A DNA stretch of 64,000 bases, taken from Brachypodius melanocephalos. Its lineage: Eukaryota > Chordata > Aves > Passeriformes > Pycnonotidae. The position numbers and the translations under genes are program-made. The stretch is taken from NCBI GenBank assembly GCA_013398615.1, contig VZSR01003807.1:40075517-40139516 (forward strand). Direction: 5' to 3'. The notes under the pieces are model-generated. The model searched no databases. It had not been told where the DNA came from and saw only the letters and a list, made by a program, of their open reading frames with translations. Within the stretch, counting starts at the first letter, position 1. Each line of letters begins with the position of its first letter. Below are positions 47,146 to 59,628 of this stretch, in pieces.

Positions 47146-50100
47146 AGAAATTTGATTCCCACTATACTCCTACACTTATTCTCTCCATTTCCCACTTCCA
47201 TTTTTTGTTGAACACCTGTGTGTCTTTAGCCCTGTTCTCTGTATTCAGCAAGATTGTCTTGCCAGCAGGTGTTTTCCTCCTGCTGCCTGGAACTCCTGTG
47301 ATGAGACTTGTATAGAACTGTGCCAGAACATCCCACTAAGTCTTGTGCTGCTTTATTTTTGCACATTAAAGATTTGATAATTTTCCTCCCCTGCTTTGTG
47401 CTATTTAAATAGCAACTGACCTTTTCTGAGACCAAAAAAACCCCAAAAGACCAAGTATATGATGAGCCTGAATGGATTTTGAGTTGATATTACAATTTCT
47501 CTTAGCATTAAGCATGCTGACTAAAGCTGTTTTGTTTGTGGTTTTGGTTTTTTATGTCTTGCATTTGGGAATAATAGCAGTGTTGTGTGACTTTCCCCCC
47601 ATATATATTATCAAATACATTTTCAGTATTAGCTTAATGCTTTTGCGTGGTCGAAAAACTACTTTTTTCTCTCCTTCCTTGACTACTTTTCATGAAAACT
47701 ACCCCTTTTATGAAAGCCCAAAATCCATTGTAACTATCTGTTCATCTAGAAGGCTGAAGGACATAATTTAGGAAACCATAAACCTCAAGAAGAGATAGAA
47801 AGGTCAAAACATCTTCTTAGTGGTCATCAAAAGGAAAAAAAAAAGGAAAAAAAAAAAAAAAAGGTGGTCAGAGGAACAGTTACTATCAGGAAATACAATC
47901 TAGGAATTCCATGTCCTTATTTCTATAAGGGCATGGGACCAGTTCCATGTAATTGCTAGGGCAGGGCTTCCTTCTTTCTCTCAGCTCGAGTAGCTGGTCG
48001 GAGTTGGATCTGCCAGGAAGGATTAAGGGTATGATTAGATGACTGAGCAAGTGACTTAAAGGGAGGTTCCAGGCTGAGTCCAGGGGAACTATTAAAATTA
48101 ATAACTCAGGACACAATCCAAGAAAGAAGAGTGTGGAAATCTCAAAATGTGGGTGAAGACACCATTGTCAGTTGTGGAGGGGGAATAGGAGACTGTGGCT
48201 TGAAAAGAAGATCTGTGAAACACTGTACAAAAAGATTTATTTAGAGGAGCTAGTTAATTTGAATGTACTGAGCTAAGGAGCAGAAGGCATTACTGACTTT
48301 GGGTGAAAATGATTGTTCTTGGAGCTCAAGAGTTTAAAGGAGGCAGGGCCATCCCAGGCCACGTGGAACAGCAACTATTTACAGCTGTTGCAGTTAATAA
48401 GATTACAGACTTTTTCCATCAGTAGGAAAGGAGAGAGATGCAAACTTTCACTTTAGTGGTCAGGTAGTGTCCTACACAGCCTCTCGTTCAGGGGCAACAT
48501 CAGCTGTAGCCTTTGTCAGTTGGGTCAGAAGTGTAAGGCAGTGAGGATGGAGAAGGTGGGGAAACTTAGAGCTGCTTGCCTTAAAAGTGAATCAGTGGAG
48601 CAACTTGCTAGAGAAAACCCAAGTCTGTTTCACTGAAACAAAGCAGAACGTGTTCCTAAACTTTTGGAGAGCTGGCTGAGCATCAGATTTAGTGATTTGG
48701 TGCAATACTTACCTTGCAGATACAATTTTCTTCTCAAGAAGAACGGTTTCTCCAGGCTGTGGCCATGACTGGGTAAAACACAAGGATTAGACGTGGAGAC
48801 ACTCACCGGAAATGGAGACACTGTCTAACTGGGCTGGCTGCCTTGTGGCAGAAACACAAAGAAAATACCTGTGGCAGAAGCAGCACTTGGAGAAATTGAT
48901 TGTGAAAGTAAAGAATTTTAATGCCTAAATCATATTAGACTGCTGTCAACTAAACTGAGCAATAGGAGCATCCCAGTTTACTTGATTCATTTGGCATTTA
49001 ATTGCCACTTAGTGAAGGGAGGGAATTTATTAGTGAAGAAAAAAAATTATGCTTGGCATTGGAGGCAATTAGCTGGATGTTTGAGGGAAAATTTACCCCC
49101 ATTTCATCATCAGGATATTTTGTCAGATTGTACAACTGAAAAGACATAATCAGAACTAAACTGATACCAAGCGTTTTTGGAAATGGAACATCATTCAGAA
49201 AAGTGCATTAGTGAGGAGTAAATGTCTACTTAGAGATCTTGGGTCCAAGCTTCAAGACTTTGGTCATGAAGGAGTAGCATCAAGCCAGATGAACTCTACT
49301 GATGAGAAGCTGAGTTGTGAGTGGAAGACTTCTCTTTCCTAAAATGAAGGAAGAGAAGTTGTAGGGATGATATGCAAATCTCAGCTCCAGTGAAGAAATG
49401 AAACAGAAAAAAATCTTCAAAGAGCATCAGCAAGAATGTGATACAAACTTCTGTTTGAACACTCATCAGCATATTCTAGAAAGAAAAGGAAACGTGTAGA
49501 CAAAATGACGACAAAACTGAATGTTTGAAAATTCATTCTAAAACTGTGTAGGTAGCATGTCTTGAAATCTTTGAAGGAAATAAGTTGTTATAAATACTCT
49601 TAAAGGAGAATCCATGGGAAAAAGATCAGGAAACAGCTGTATACAGGATTTAATCAAGCTGATTGCATGACCTTAGTACCTACTGCAGAAGGCCAGATGA
49701 GTAGATGTTTAAAATTTGGCACATGGTAAATTGCTGTTGCAGAGTTCTCAGCAAATCATGTTCCTCAGCTGAGGCATCATGAGGTGTAAATCAGTATGTG
49801 GTTCTGGAGCCCCATACTGCAACCAGAGGGGAAGAATTCTTGAGAAGTTGAAATATCCTTGCTATGAAGCAGATGTAGTCATCCTGGAGACTCCACTGGT
49901 TACGTAGATTGATCAAGGGTGTTGGCTGAACTCTTGTTCATAGCTAGCTGTCTCTAGTTGGAGTTTCTTGACTAGGAGTGTTCATAGTTGTCACCCTGCA
50001 TCACCCAGGGTGAAGAGGCATGTAGCCACAGGGCTGTGGTTATACGTATGAACACCCAGAAGAGGTTGTATTCCAGGCAGCTGTGCTATGCTGTCCTGTG

Positions 50101-51454
50101 CAAGCAGGGAAGAGTGTCAAAGGCTGCATAAGGACAAGTAGTAGAGGAAGCTTAGGGAACATAGGATATAGTTCCTTTTAAGGTCTTGTACATCAAGAGT
50201 CATGAGGAGTGAGTGAGGCAAGACTCCACTTTTTCCTCTGCTTGTCCAGACAGGTCTTTGGAGTTACTTGATTCAGATGGATTAGGAGAGCATTTAGATA
50301 AAAGATGAATGAATGAGAAGACTCCAAATAGATATGGAGAGGACTTTGAGCGGAAGAATTTGCTAGGATGCAAGACTAAGGGAGAAGAGGCTGTTGTGTG
50401 TACTGAAGAATTTTTTGAGGTAAGGCAAGTGGGGTTGAATGAATGTCTGAATTGCCTGAAAAACTGAAGATGAGAGTTCATTTGTCGAAAAAGAATTGAC
50501 CATTAAAAGAATGACAGCTTTGGCTTTTAAAGAGTGTTGATACGAGTGGAGTGTGCCCAGAGCACAGAAGTTGTAACAGAGTGATTTTAAGGACAGCTCT
50601 GATCCATAAGGTAGGATTTCTCTGACTAGTAAATATATGACAAGGCTTCACTTTCTCAAGCTGTATTTGGAAACCAAATTGGAGCTACCACTGCACTTCA
50701 TAAGAACTCTTTGAGTGGGACTGTCTGACTGACACCTTATTTAGGAGGATGTAGATGCTGAATACAGTTACTGGATCTTGTGTGGCGACAAGTGGGTACA
50801 ACTATGCTCAGTGTTGTCAAACTTAAACGCTTCTGATTGTATGAACTTCAAAGCCTTGTGGAATTTTAAGGATGCAAATGAAAGCGACTCTGAAATTCAG
50901 GCTTGGCAATACTTAGGTGTTAGCCCTGTTGGGGTTTTGAGTACTGCATCCCTCGCTTGTAAGCAAAGCAATAAGTAGCTGCAAGGCAAGCCTGGAGATG
51001 AATAGTTTATGGTTTGTATTAACTTCCTTTGTGTGTGCTTGGATCTCAAGATAAGCATGAGCTAGATTACCTTTCTGCCATGGAAGGTGAAAGAGAGTAA
51101 GCTACCTCAGTTTAGCGTGCATTTGATGCAAGATAGTGACGTGCCTGTGGGCTTCAATTGCTCTTGGTTTTGTTTTGTTTATGTGCCTGCAACTCAACTT
51201 CTTTCTTAAGATACTTGAATAATTTCAGTGGTTTGATCCTTAACTCCTCTCTGTTCACTCTCTCTGTGGCATTGTGTCTGCTTGGATCATGGGATTCTTC
51301 TCTTATATTGTGTTTGCATGGCAAGGTTTTGGTACTAGGTGGGCTATGCTGGAAGCTTTCCCCATGTCCAACAGAGCCAATGCCAGCCCTTTCCAAGATG
51401 GGTCCACTGTTGGCCAAGGCTGAGCCCATCAGTGATGGCAGTAAAATCTCTGTG
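47146..51454 (+). other. ELOVL4 intron 1, middle part
   Basis: Ordinary intronic sequence. An A-rich run lies at 47834-47862. I see no exon, RNA gene or recognised mobile element. Confidence 0.6.
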
Positions 51455-52057
51455 ACAACAATCACACATCAAAAGCAGCATGGCCAGCAGATTGAGGCAG
51501 GTGAGTTTGTCCTTCTACTCCACTCTTGTGAGACCTTGAGTACAGCATCTACCTCTGGGGTCCCCAACACAAAAAGGACAATGACCTATTAGAGCAAATC
51601 TAGAGCAGGGCCACCAAGTTGATTAGAGGGATGGAGCACCTCTCCTATGAGGAAAGGCTAGGAGAATTGGAATTGTTCACCCTGGAGAAGAGGAGGCTTT
51701 GGGGTGACCTAATTGTGTCCTTCCAGTAGCTAAAAGGATCCTACAAGAAAAATGGAAAGAAACTTTTTACAAGAGCATGTAGTGAGAGGATAGGGCAGAA
51801 TGGCTTCAAACTGAAAGAGTGGAGGTTTAGATTAGAAATGTTAGGAAAAAAATTCTTTACTGTGAGGATGGTAAGATGCTGGAACAGGTTGCCTAGAAAA
51901 GCTGTGGATCCCCCATCCGTGGGAATGTTTAAAGCCAGGTTGGATGGGGCTCTAAACAACCCAGTCTAGTGGAAGATGTCCCTGTTCATGACAGAATTGT
52001 TTGAAGTGGATGATCTTTAATGTCCCTTTCCAAACCAGGCCATTCTATGATTCTACA
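51455..52057 (+). mobile_element. CR1 LINE 3' fragment
   Basis: Plus-oriented; covers the end of ORF2 and the 3' UTR, including 'ggagcacctctcctatgag', 'gttcaccctggagaag' and a terminal 'ccattctatgattct'. The 144-codon plus frame at 51158-51592 and the minus frames here are not genes. Confidence 0.92.
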
Positions 52058-52084
52058 GTAATATATTTAAGAAGAGGAAAAACA

Positions 52085-52801
52085 AAACGGCACAGAATTA
52101 ATTGCAGCCAGAGAAGACAGGAGTGAGAATATGTGAGAGAAACCACTCTGCAGATGTGGTGGCCAGGGAAGGAAGGTGAGGAGGTGCTCCAGGTGCTGGA
52201 GCAGAGATTCCCCTGCAGACCATGGGAAAGACCATGGTGAGATACCTGTGCCCCTGATGCTTATGGAGGTCCATAGGGCTGCAGAGATCCATCTGCAGCC
52301 TATGGAGGAGCCTCACACCAGAGCAGGTGGATGCCTTAAGAAGGCTGTCACTCTACGGGAAGCCTGTGCTGGAGCAGGCTCCTGGCAGGAAGGATCCCAC
52401 ACTGGATCAGTTTGTGAAGAACTGCAGTCTGTGAGAAAGACTCAGGCTGGAGAATTTCGTGGAGGACTGTCTCCTGTGGGAGCAACCGGATGCTGGAGCA
52501 GGGAAAAGACTCTTCCTGCTAAGGAAGATGCAGCATCAGAAACAACATGTGATGAACTGACTGTAATCCCTATTCCCTGTCTCCCATTGCCACTGGCAGG
52601 GAGAAGGTAGAGAATCAGGAGTGAAGTTAAGCCTGGGAAGAAGGGATGGTTTTGAGAAAGGTGCTTTTCAGGCTTGTTCTACTTCTCGTTATACAATTCA
52701 GATTTTGATTGGTAATAAATTCAAGTAATTTCCCCAAGTCACGTCTGTTTTGTCCATGACAGTAATCAGTTTGTGACCTCTCCCTGTCCTTATCACTCTC
52801 T
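52085..52801 (+). mobile_element. LTR-class retroelement fragment, 5' part (split by CR1)
   Basis: I recognise this as a common avian endogenous-retrovirus LTR-end type sequence: a stretch with repeated 'gctggagcag'-like units (52196-52505), then an R/U5-like region with AATAAA at 52713-52718. It is interrupted at about 52801 by a CR1 and resumes at 53121. The 144-codon frame inside it is not supported as a gene. Confidence 0.6.
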
Positions 52802-53120
52802 ACAACTCCCAGAACGGTGGCTGTAGCCAGCTGGGGATTGGTTTCTTTCTCCAGGCAGCAGCTGATAGAACAAGAGGACACAGTCTTAAACTGCGCCAAG
52901 GGAAATATAGGTTGGATATTAGGAAAACGTTTTTTACAGAAAGGGTGATAAAGTATTGGAATGGTCTGCCTGGGGAAGTGGTGGAGTCACTATCCCTGGA
53001 TGTGTTTAAAGAAAGACTGGATGGGGCACTTGGTGCCATGGTTTAGTTGAGGTGTTAGAGCTGGGTTGGACTCAGTGGTCTTGGAGGTCTCTTCTAACCT
53101 AGAAATTCTGTGATTCTGAT
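52802..53120 (+). mobile_element. CR1 LINE 3' end nested in an LTR
   Basis: Plus-oriented CR1 ending in 'aattctgtgattctga'. It carries the typical 'ggaagtggtggagtcac' and 'acttggtgccatggttta' blocks. It separates two parts of one LTR, so it inserted later. Confidence 0.88.
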
Positions 53121-53228
53121 TAACTCCTTGGCCTTTTCCTCTATTTTCTCTACCGTGTCCAACTGAGAGGGGAGTGACAGAGCAGCTCTGGTGGGTACCT
53201 GGACTTCTGGCAAGGTCAAACCATCACA
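53121..53228 (+). mobile_element. LTR-class retroelement fragment, 3' end
   Basis: Continuation of the element at 52085-52801 after the CR1 insertion, ending 'accatcaca', i.e. with the expected terminal CA. It contains 'gtgacagagcagctctgg', typical of this LTR end. Confidence 0.6.
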
Positions 53229-56200
53229 TCCCTAGTTTCACTTTCTGTTTCAGCATAATCATGAACTTTTGACTGTTTGGTTTGTTTCCATCATATTTTC
53301 CTATTTCTCTTATCTATTTCTGCTATATCTAAAAAGTGTCTTCTTCCAGCTCTTGGACATGTTGTAGTTTACATGCTTGACTATGGTGTTCTTCTATTTT
53401 CTTTTTTTATCTGCTTGTAGATATTATCTCCTTGATTCCTTCTCCCAATTATGACCAATAAGAAAAGATGTTTTATTGCTTTCTAAATGTTCATAGAATA
53501 TTGCTGGAAGAAGTGAGTTTATGACCCATGTCTTCCATTTTTTCTGTTGAGCCAACAAATCTCTCTGACGTGATTTTATGTCCTTCTATTCTTAGAATAT
53601 CATTGTAACACCTTGTTTTTAAATGGTTTGAGGTACTATAAAGAAAAAGAGAAAGTAGTTAGTAGTTAAATTGACTAGCTGAGCTTTAAATAGGCTGCAT
53701 AATCATATTTTCTACGGTTTAATATTTAGTGGTTTACCAGGAACAGATGTGCCCGATAGAAATACTCACAGAGTACCCCAAAATGCTTTGATAATTAGGG
53801 CAGCTTTTTTTCTGCTCTGTCTCATCTCCATTTCGGTGATCCCTGATTTTTTTACAAAGACTGAGAAACTTTATTGCAAATACTATTAGAGAAGCTTGGA
53901 GGCCATGTGTTACCCTGGAAGGTAACACATCTGTAGAAGTGAAAAGACTTAGTTGTAGTAGTGGTTTGGACATGGATATTATGTAGCTTGCAAACTGATG
54001 ACTTTGTTACTGTGTACTTAGTGAATGAAACATTCGGACGCTGATCATTCTTTTCATCGTTTTTGTTTTAAGAACATTTAAGAACGTTCAGTTCGTATTT
54101 TGAAATTCCGCATGTCAAAATTAGTGTGGTTTTGGTGTTTGGTTCCTCATCCCTGATTTGTCTTTTTTTCTGATGTTAAAGGGATGTTGAGGAATTAAGT
54201 TCTAAATGTTTTAGTGTTTTGTTTTTCCTCAGAGGCTTTGACTGATGTATTTGTGTTAAGCTAACAGAAAACCTAATGTATCTCACAACTGTAAATTTAC
54301 TTCTGCCTCTGAACTTTGAAGAGCTAATGCATTTCAGTAACTCCTTTTGTAGTTCTTAATCAAAACAAAATTCTCATCTCATTCATCCTTCTGTGAAACA
54401 AAAGTGATGAGGAGCATCCTTGTGATACTGCAAACAGAAAAAACAGGTAGCTTATCAGAGAGCTTTCTGTGCACCTTCTTGCAAATTTTCTCCAGTAGCT
54501 TTCTGGTATTATTCTTAGGTAGATTTCACTTGCCATTGCTGGTTTTCATACATGCTCAAGCACTGCATTTAAAACTCCACATGTTCATCTACGACCCCAA
54601 GTAACGATGTTACAAGAGCAGCAGTGTAAGTTCTTGCATTTGCTCTGTAGTTAAGCATCACTGTCCTTCCATGTGTTAGCACATTAGACATGTATCAGTG
54701 CTGAATTTACTGCCCCGTGTGTGCCAAGTATATAACACTTGACTCTACAGTGGATAACACCTTGCAGAGTTATTATTGAACTGATCTTCATAATCTTTCA
54801 CATTTTTTCAATGAACTTACATTTAAACTGATGGAATCCAGTAACAATATCTGTCTGGAGAAGATCATCATGCCTTGTGATCATCCCCTTCAGCATTATA
54901 AAACTCTGGGTGGGCCAGTAGAATCTGTTATTGCAACATTGAATGTGCATAAATCCTGTGTTTATCCTGCTTACTGATACCCCTACAGCTATTTTCATAG
55001 TGCCAAACCCCAGTGCTTTTGTGTGAAGTAATGACATATCCAGTCTGAGCTCTCAGAAATAGTTTTGGCAAAACCCACAAAAGTTTGAATGAAAGTTTCA
55101 GTAGAAGAAAAGCTTTGTGAAGTGTGTTTTGTGCAGTACTTTTATTGCTTTAGAAATACAGAGATATAGACTGGATCATAAAGTTTGCAGCTAGTTTATA
55201 AAATTACACTGTATGGTAGGGTTGGGGGTTTTGTTTGCTTTAATCTGTTTACTCCATAACTTACAATATTTAAGAAAAAGCATGCAAGTATCACTGCACT
55301 GGGAATGCATCTTGCATTTGTGGTGTTTGGAAAAGAAGATTTGGCAACCAGAAGAATCCTTCATGCCTCGAGGGCTTGTATCTTGCAAATCTTGTGTAAG
55401 CTTCAGTGAGGATTATATTTTTATTATTCCTTGAAGCAGAGCATTTGTACTGTCCCCACAAGTAGTCATAATCAATGGAGAAGATAAATCAAATATAATT
55501 TGAGCAAGGTAGTCCCTTTGGACTTGAAAATCCTGAGACTTGATGGTAAATTATCCTGTGTCTTGAGCTTCATAGTAATTCCATTATTATCCTTGTCTTG
55601 AAACGTGTGTATCATGTAACTGCTGTAAATAGGCACGAAATACAGCATTATTGACTGAGAGATAGGAGTCCTGAGAAGACCAGAATGCAGGTCAGAATAG
55701 TGGGAAGGCTAGTTAAAATACACCTGGCCTTTTAACAGCAAATTGGGATTAGACCTTCCTGTTACTTTAATGGGAGTTTATGAAACACATGCACATTACA
55801 CAGGGGTTCATTAGCTGCAGGAGATGTTGCTCTTAGCTCTGTGGCATTTTGATTTTATGTTGCTTTATACAGCTTTTGAGAAGACTAAGCAGTCAATTAC
55901 AAAGCCCTGAAATTCAAAACAAAGCCACAACTGGTTATGGGTGGTCCCTGTTTGTCTTGCCTTGTAGTCCTCTAGGTTTGGGGGCATGCATCTCTCATTT
56001 CTGACCACAACAGGATTTTGTATGGCAAACTTAGAATATGTGGGTTTCATTGGTTTGATTGTCAGGGTATTTGCTCTCATTATTCATTGTGCTTGAGGCT
56101 GAATACTCTTATTCTTGCACCTTAGTTTTATATTTTATGGCTTGCTAAAATTACAATGCTTTGTCATAAAATTTTGATGTCTCTTGTTCTTGACCCAAAC

Positions 56201-56449
56201 AAATTAATTTCTTCCTGACTACCTAAAGCTTAAGGATAGACAAAATACTTAATTCAGAAGGTTAGATTTATTATCAAAGATAAAAAAACCCAAAACTTGA
56301 TTTCTCTCTACTGTTCTACAAAATTAATTTTAAAAAATATATTACTTAAACCAGATCAGCTGTTGTACTTTTTTTTTTTGCCAGATTTTGGCAACCTTTG
56401 TCCATATAGCATCCTGTGCATGTCATCCTTAGATTTACCAGTACCATAC
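53229..56449 (+). other. ELOVL4 intron 1 sequence
   Basis: AT-rich intron without recognised genes or elements. Confidence 0.6.
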
Positions 56450-56660
56450 ATGGGGAGAAATTCTTTACTGTGAGGGTGGTGAGGCACTGGAACAGGCTGC
56501 CCAGAGAAGCTGTGGATGCCCCATCCCTGGAAGTGTTCAAGACCAGGTGGGATGGGGTCTGAGCAAGCCTAGTGGGAGGTGCCCTGCTCGTGATAGGGTG
56601 GTTTGAAGTGGATGATCTTTAAGGTCCCTTCCAACCCAAGCCATTCTATGATTCTCTGAT
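56450..56660 (+). mobile_element. CR1 LINE 3' end
   Basis: Plus-oriented and one of the better preserved copies: 'ggaacaggctgcccagag', 'gtggatgccccatccctgg', 'ccattctatgattct'. Confidence 0.93.
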
Positions 56661-57554
56661 AATCACATCTGTGTTTTCTTGCCAGTCATTACCACCACTG
56701 ATACTGTGACATTATGATAATACAGAATTTTTTGTGTGATGAAGCAGCAGGGGCTTGAGTTGTTCCTGAGAAACCAGTGCTAGGGTGATTTAAATGTTTA
56801 TAGAGTTTCCAGAGATGAGCCATGAAGATGATTCTTTGTTTGGAAAATATGCCTTCAGTTGAATGAGATAAAGTGTTTCTTTAAGGAAAATTTTAAAAGG
56901 AAAAAAAAATGCAACTAATTAGTGACCTGATAACTCTTCAAAACTAACCAAATGAGGAAGGAAAAAAAAATGATGGGTCTAGGAAAGAAAATTATAATGA
57001 ATTAGTTAAAGTTTAATCCTAATTTCTTTGGCTGTAGAGAACAACTTTATGCAGTGGGCCTAGTTAATGTTTTACAGCAATCTGCTATATGTTCTACCAG
57101 GCTTGCTGCCTCTGAAAAGACATCTCCTGTACTAAAATGGGAAATTCTTCTAAGAAAGAAGAATTAGAATAAGAATTCTTCTCTTAGCTTATACATGTGT
57201 TAATGGAAGCTTCATGGCCTTTGCTTTGTAGATGATACTAGATTCTTTCTGAGTTGGGTATAGGTATCTTTGACCCTGTCAAACTCCTTAGAAATACCCC
57301 TAGTGCCAGAAGACTTCAGACATTGCCAACTATGGTAGATAAGAAAGAAGCATAAACTGGCTATTCTTTTTGTCCCAATCATTTTGTTTTCATGCAGCAA
57401 TCTGTCTGCACAATCCCTCCTAAGAAGACATGGACTTTTCTTTTGCCTGAAACATGGATGAGGCTATAGGGATATCATTTTACTTCATGCAGTTGCTTCA
57501 ATCTGCTATTACAGGATTTCCCATTAAAAAAATGTTATAAACTGAGATCATTAG
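56661..57554 (+). other. ELOVL4 intron 1 sequence between two CR1 copies
   Basis: AT-rich with short A runs; nothing gene-like. Confidence 0.6.
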
Positions 57555-57822
57555 CAACAGGACAAGAGGAAATAGCCTCAAGCTGTGCAGGGGGTGGGGG
57601 TTCAGGTTGGACATCAGGAAAAATTCTTCACTGGAAGGGTGGTTAGACAATGAAATGGGCTGCCCCAGGAGGTGGTGGAGTCACCATCCCTGGAGGTGTT
57701 CAAGAAATGACTGGACATGACACTTAAGTGCTGTGGTTTAATTGACAAGGTGCTGTTCAGTCATAGGATGGACTCGATGATCCTGGAGGTCTTTTCCAAC
57801 TTCAATGATTCTGTGATTCCAC
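57555..57822 (+). mobile_element. CR1 LINE 3' end
   Basis: Plus-oriented; 'caggttggacatcagg', 'ggtggtggagtcaccatcc' and a terminal 'aatgattctgtgattcc'. Resembles the 52802-53120 copy in its 3' text, i.e. a similar CR1 subfamily. Confidence 0.92.
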
Positions 57823-59585
57823 AAATTGAGGATTAGAGTGCAATTTGTGCAATGAATAATCAATAGCAAAGCAGGGAAGTTAATTCAAGCAATGATGACC
57901 TAAAAGAAAAAATCATTTATGGCCATATGAACAGCTCTATTAAAATAATAGTAAGTGAATTTTTTTTTAATTCTATAGATTTTCAGTCCAAAAATAAATG
58001 GCCTCTCAATTTTCACTCTGCAATGCTGCTTCATTGTCACTCTTCATCTCAAAGAGTGCAGCCCAGTTTACATGTACTGTTTTAAAGGCTAAGTTTATAG
58101 CTTTAGCTGTTGTTGGTCTGAGGTATTAGTTAGTCAAAGACTGAGCTTTTTTCTTGGAATTTCTACAAACTGCTAACAGTAAATCTACTTTTAAGTTATT
58201 CTGATGCATTACTCACTTTAGTTTATAAAACATAGGGTCTAATCAGGTAGATGCTTATTCAAGTTTACTTTTAATGGATCCAGTCTGCAGTGGTTGTGTA
58301 GCCAGAGTGAATCTTATATTCACTTGTAAATATTTACATGACTGTATTTCTAATAAAAAAGTAGGAGAGAAGTATACTGTATATTTATCTGTAGCCAGAA
58401 AGAAAAGGGGGAGGGAGGGGAGTACTAAAATCACAGAAAGGATCTAGCGTGAAAACTTTGTAAACATTTCAAGGTGTCTGAAGTTATGTTTCTCACCTGT
58501 TTTTTTTTAATGATACGTGCTTTCGTTTTGTAATTATTTCAGTTGTAGTGGTGGTGGAACTGACAAGATGTGGGAAATTCTTAGATAATTAAAACACTGC
58601 TTCATGGAACAGCACTCCAATTAGGAAATACTTCTTTGCCTTCCTTATATTGTGGAGTTAAAATTTGACTTGTTTAAGGAAATCTTTCTTAAAATTGAGG
58701 TTGGCTTTGAGAGTATCTTTGTTAAAATGAAGGTGATCTGCAGAGAGCTCTCACAGAACCACTTGTAATCACTCGCTGTCATTTCTGCAGTGTCTTTAGA
58801 AATGTAATGAGACAGATGGATGTGCTGGATTGGCACTGTAAGTGTCTTTGCGCTGAGAATAGTATCAATAGCTATTAATAACTTTGAAAGTCTCTCCAGA
58901 TAAATTAGTTAGTAGTGACCTTATAGCTAAGGAATGCATATGTTGTTAGACTGAAATAAAAAGATTTTTTAAAGTATTTATTTTGAACCTAGCATGAACA
59001 CAGGGAATTGCAATAATCATGTATTTTAGTAATGTAATATTTTCTCTAAAACTGACTTTAAAAGCAGAGATAATCACCATTGTACTGTTTCAGGATTTCT
59101 CTAAGTGAATGTAAAAGTGACTGTGCTATGCATTTGTTTGCTTATTTTTAAGGTTTGTACTTCTTGGGGAAAGAAAAAAATTGATCATAGGCTAAGTAAA
59201 ATGCAGGAAATTGAAGCAGCTAAAACTTTCTCTATCAGAAAGGAAATGCTGAACCATGTTTAAGAGAGATGCTTGCGTATTTAAACAATTATAGTATGTT
59301 TCTCCAAAGTTTCTTGTGATTTTTAATGCTAGAGCACCATCACTACACCCTTATTTATTGAAATTCATCTTCACTTTCCATCCATATTTCAATATAGGTT
59401 AATTATGTCCTCTTTGGACATTGCCAGGCAGGATATTCAGTCCTTTTCACTGGTCCTGCTCTTCTTCTTGCTTTGAAGGAAGAAATCAAAGGGGTTTATG
59501 TGTGTAAATACACAAAATCAAAGGGGTTTATGTTTCCCCACAAAAAGAATTTCCTGCAAAGGTAGGTACCTCAGGGCAATTTCAA

Positions 59586-59628
<43 letters not shown>

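Noticed and set aside
51158..51592. 144-codon plus-strand frame in ELOVL4 intron 1
   Set aside because: Its 3' part lies in a CR1 copy and the rest matches nothing I know.
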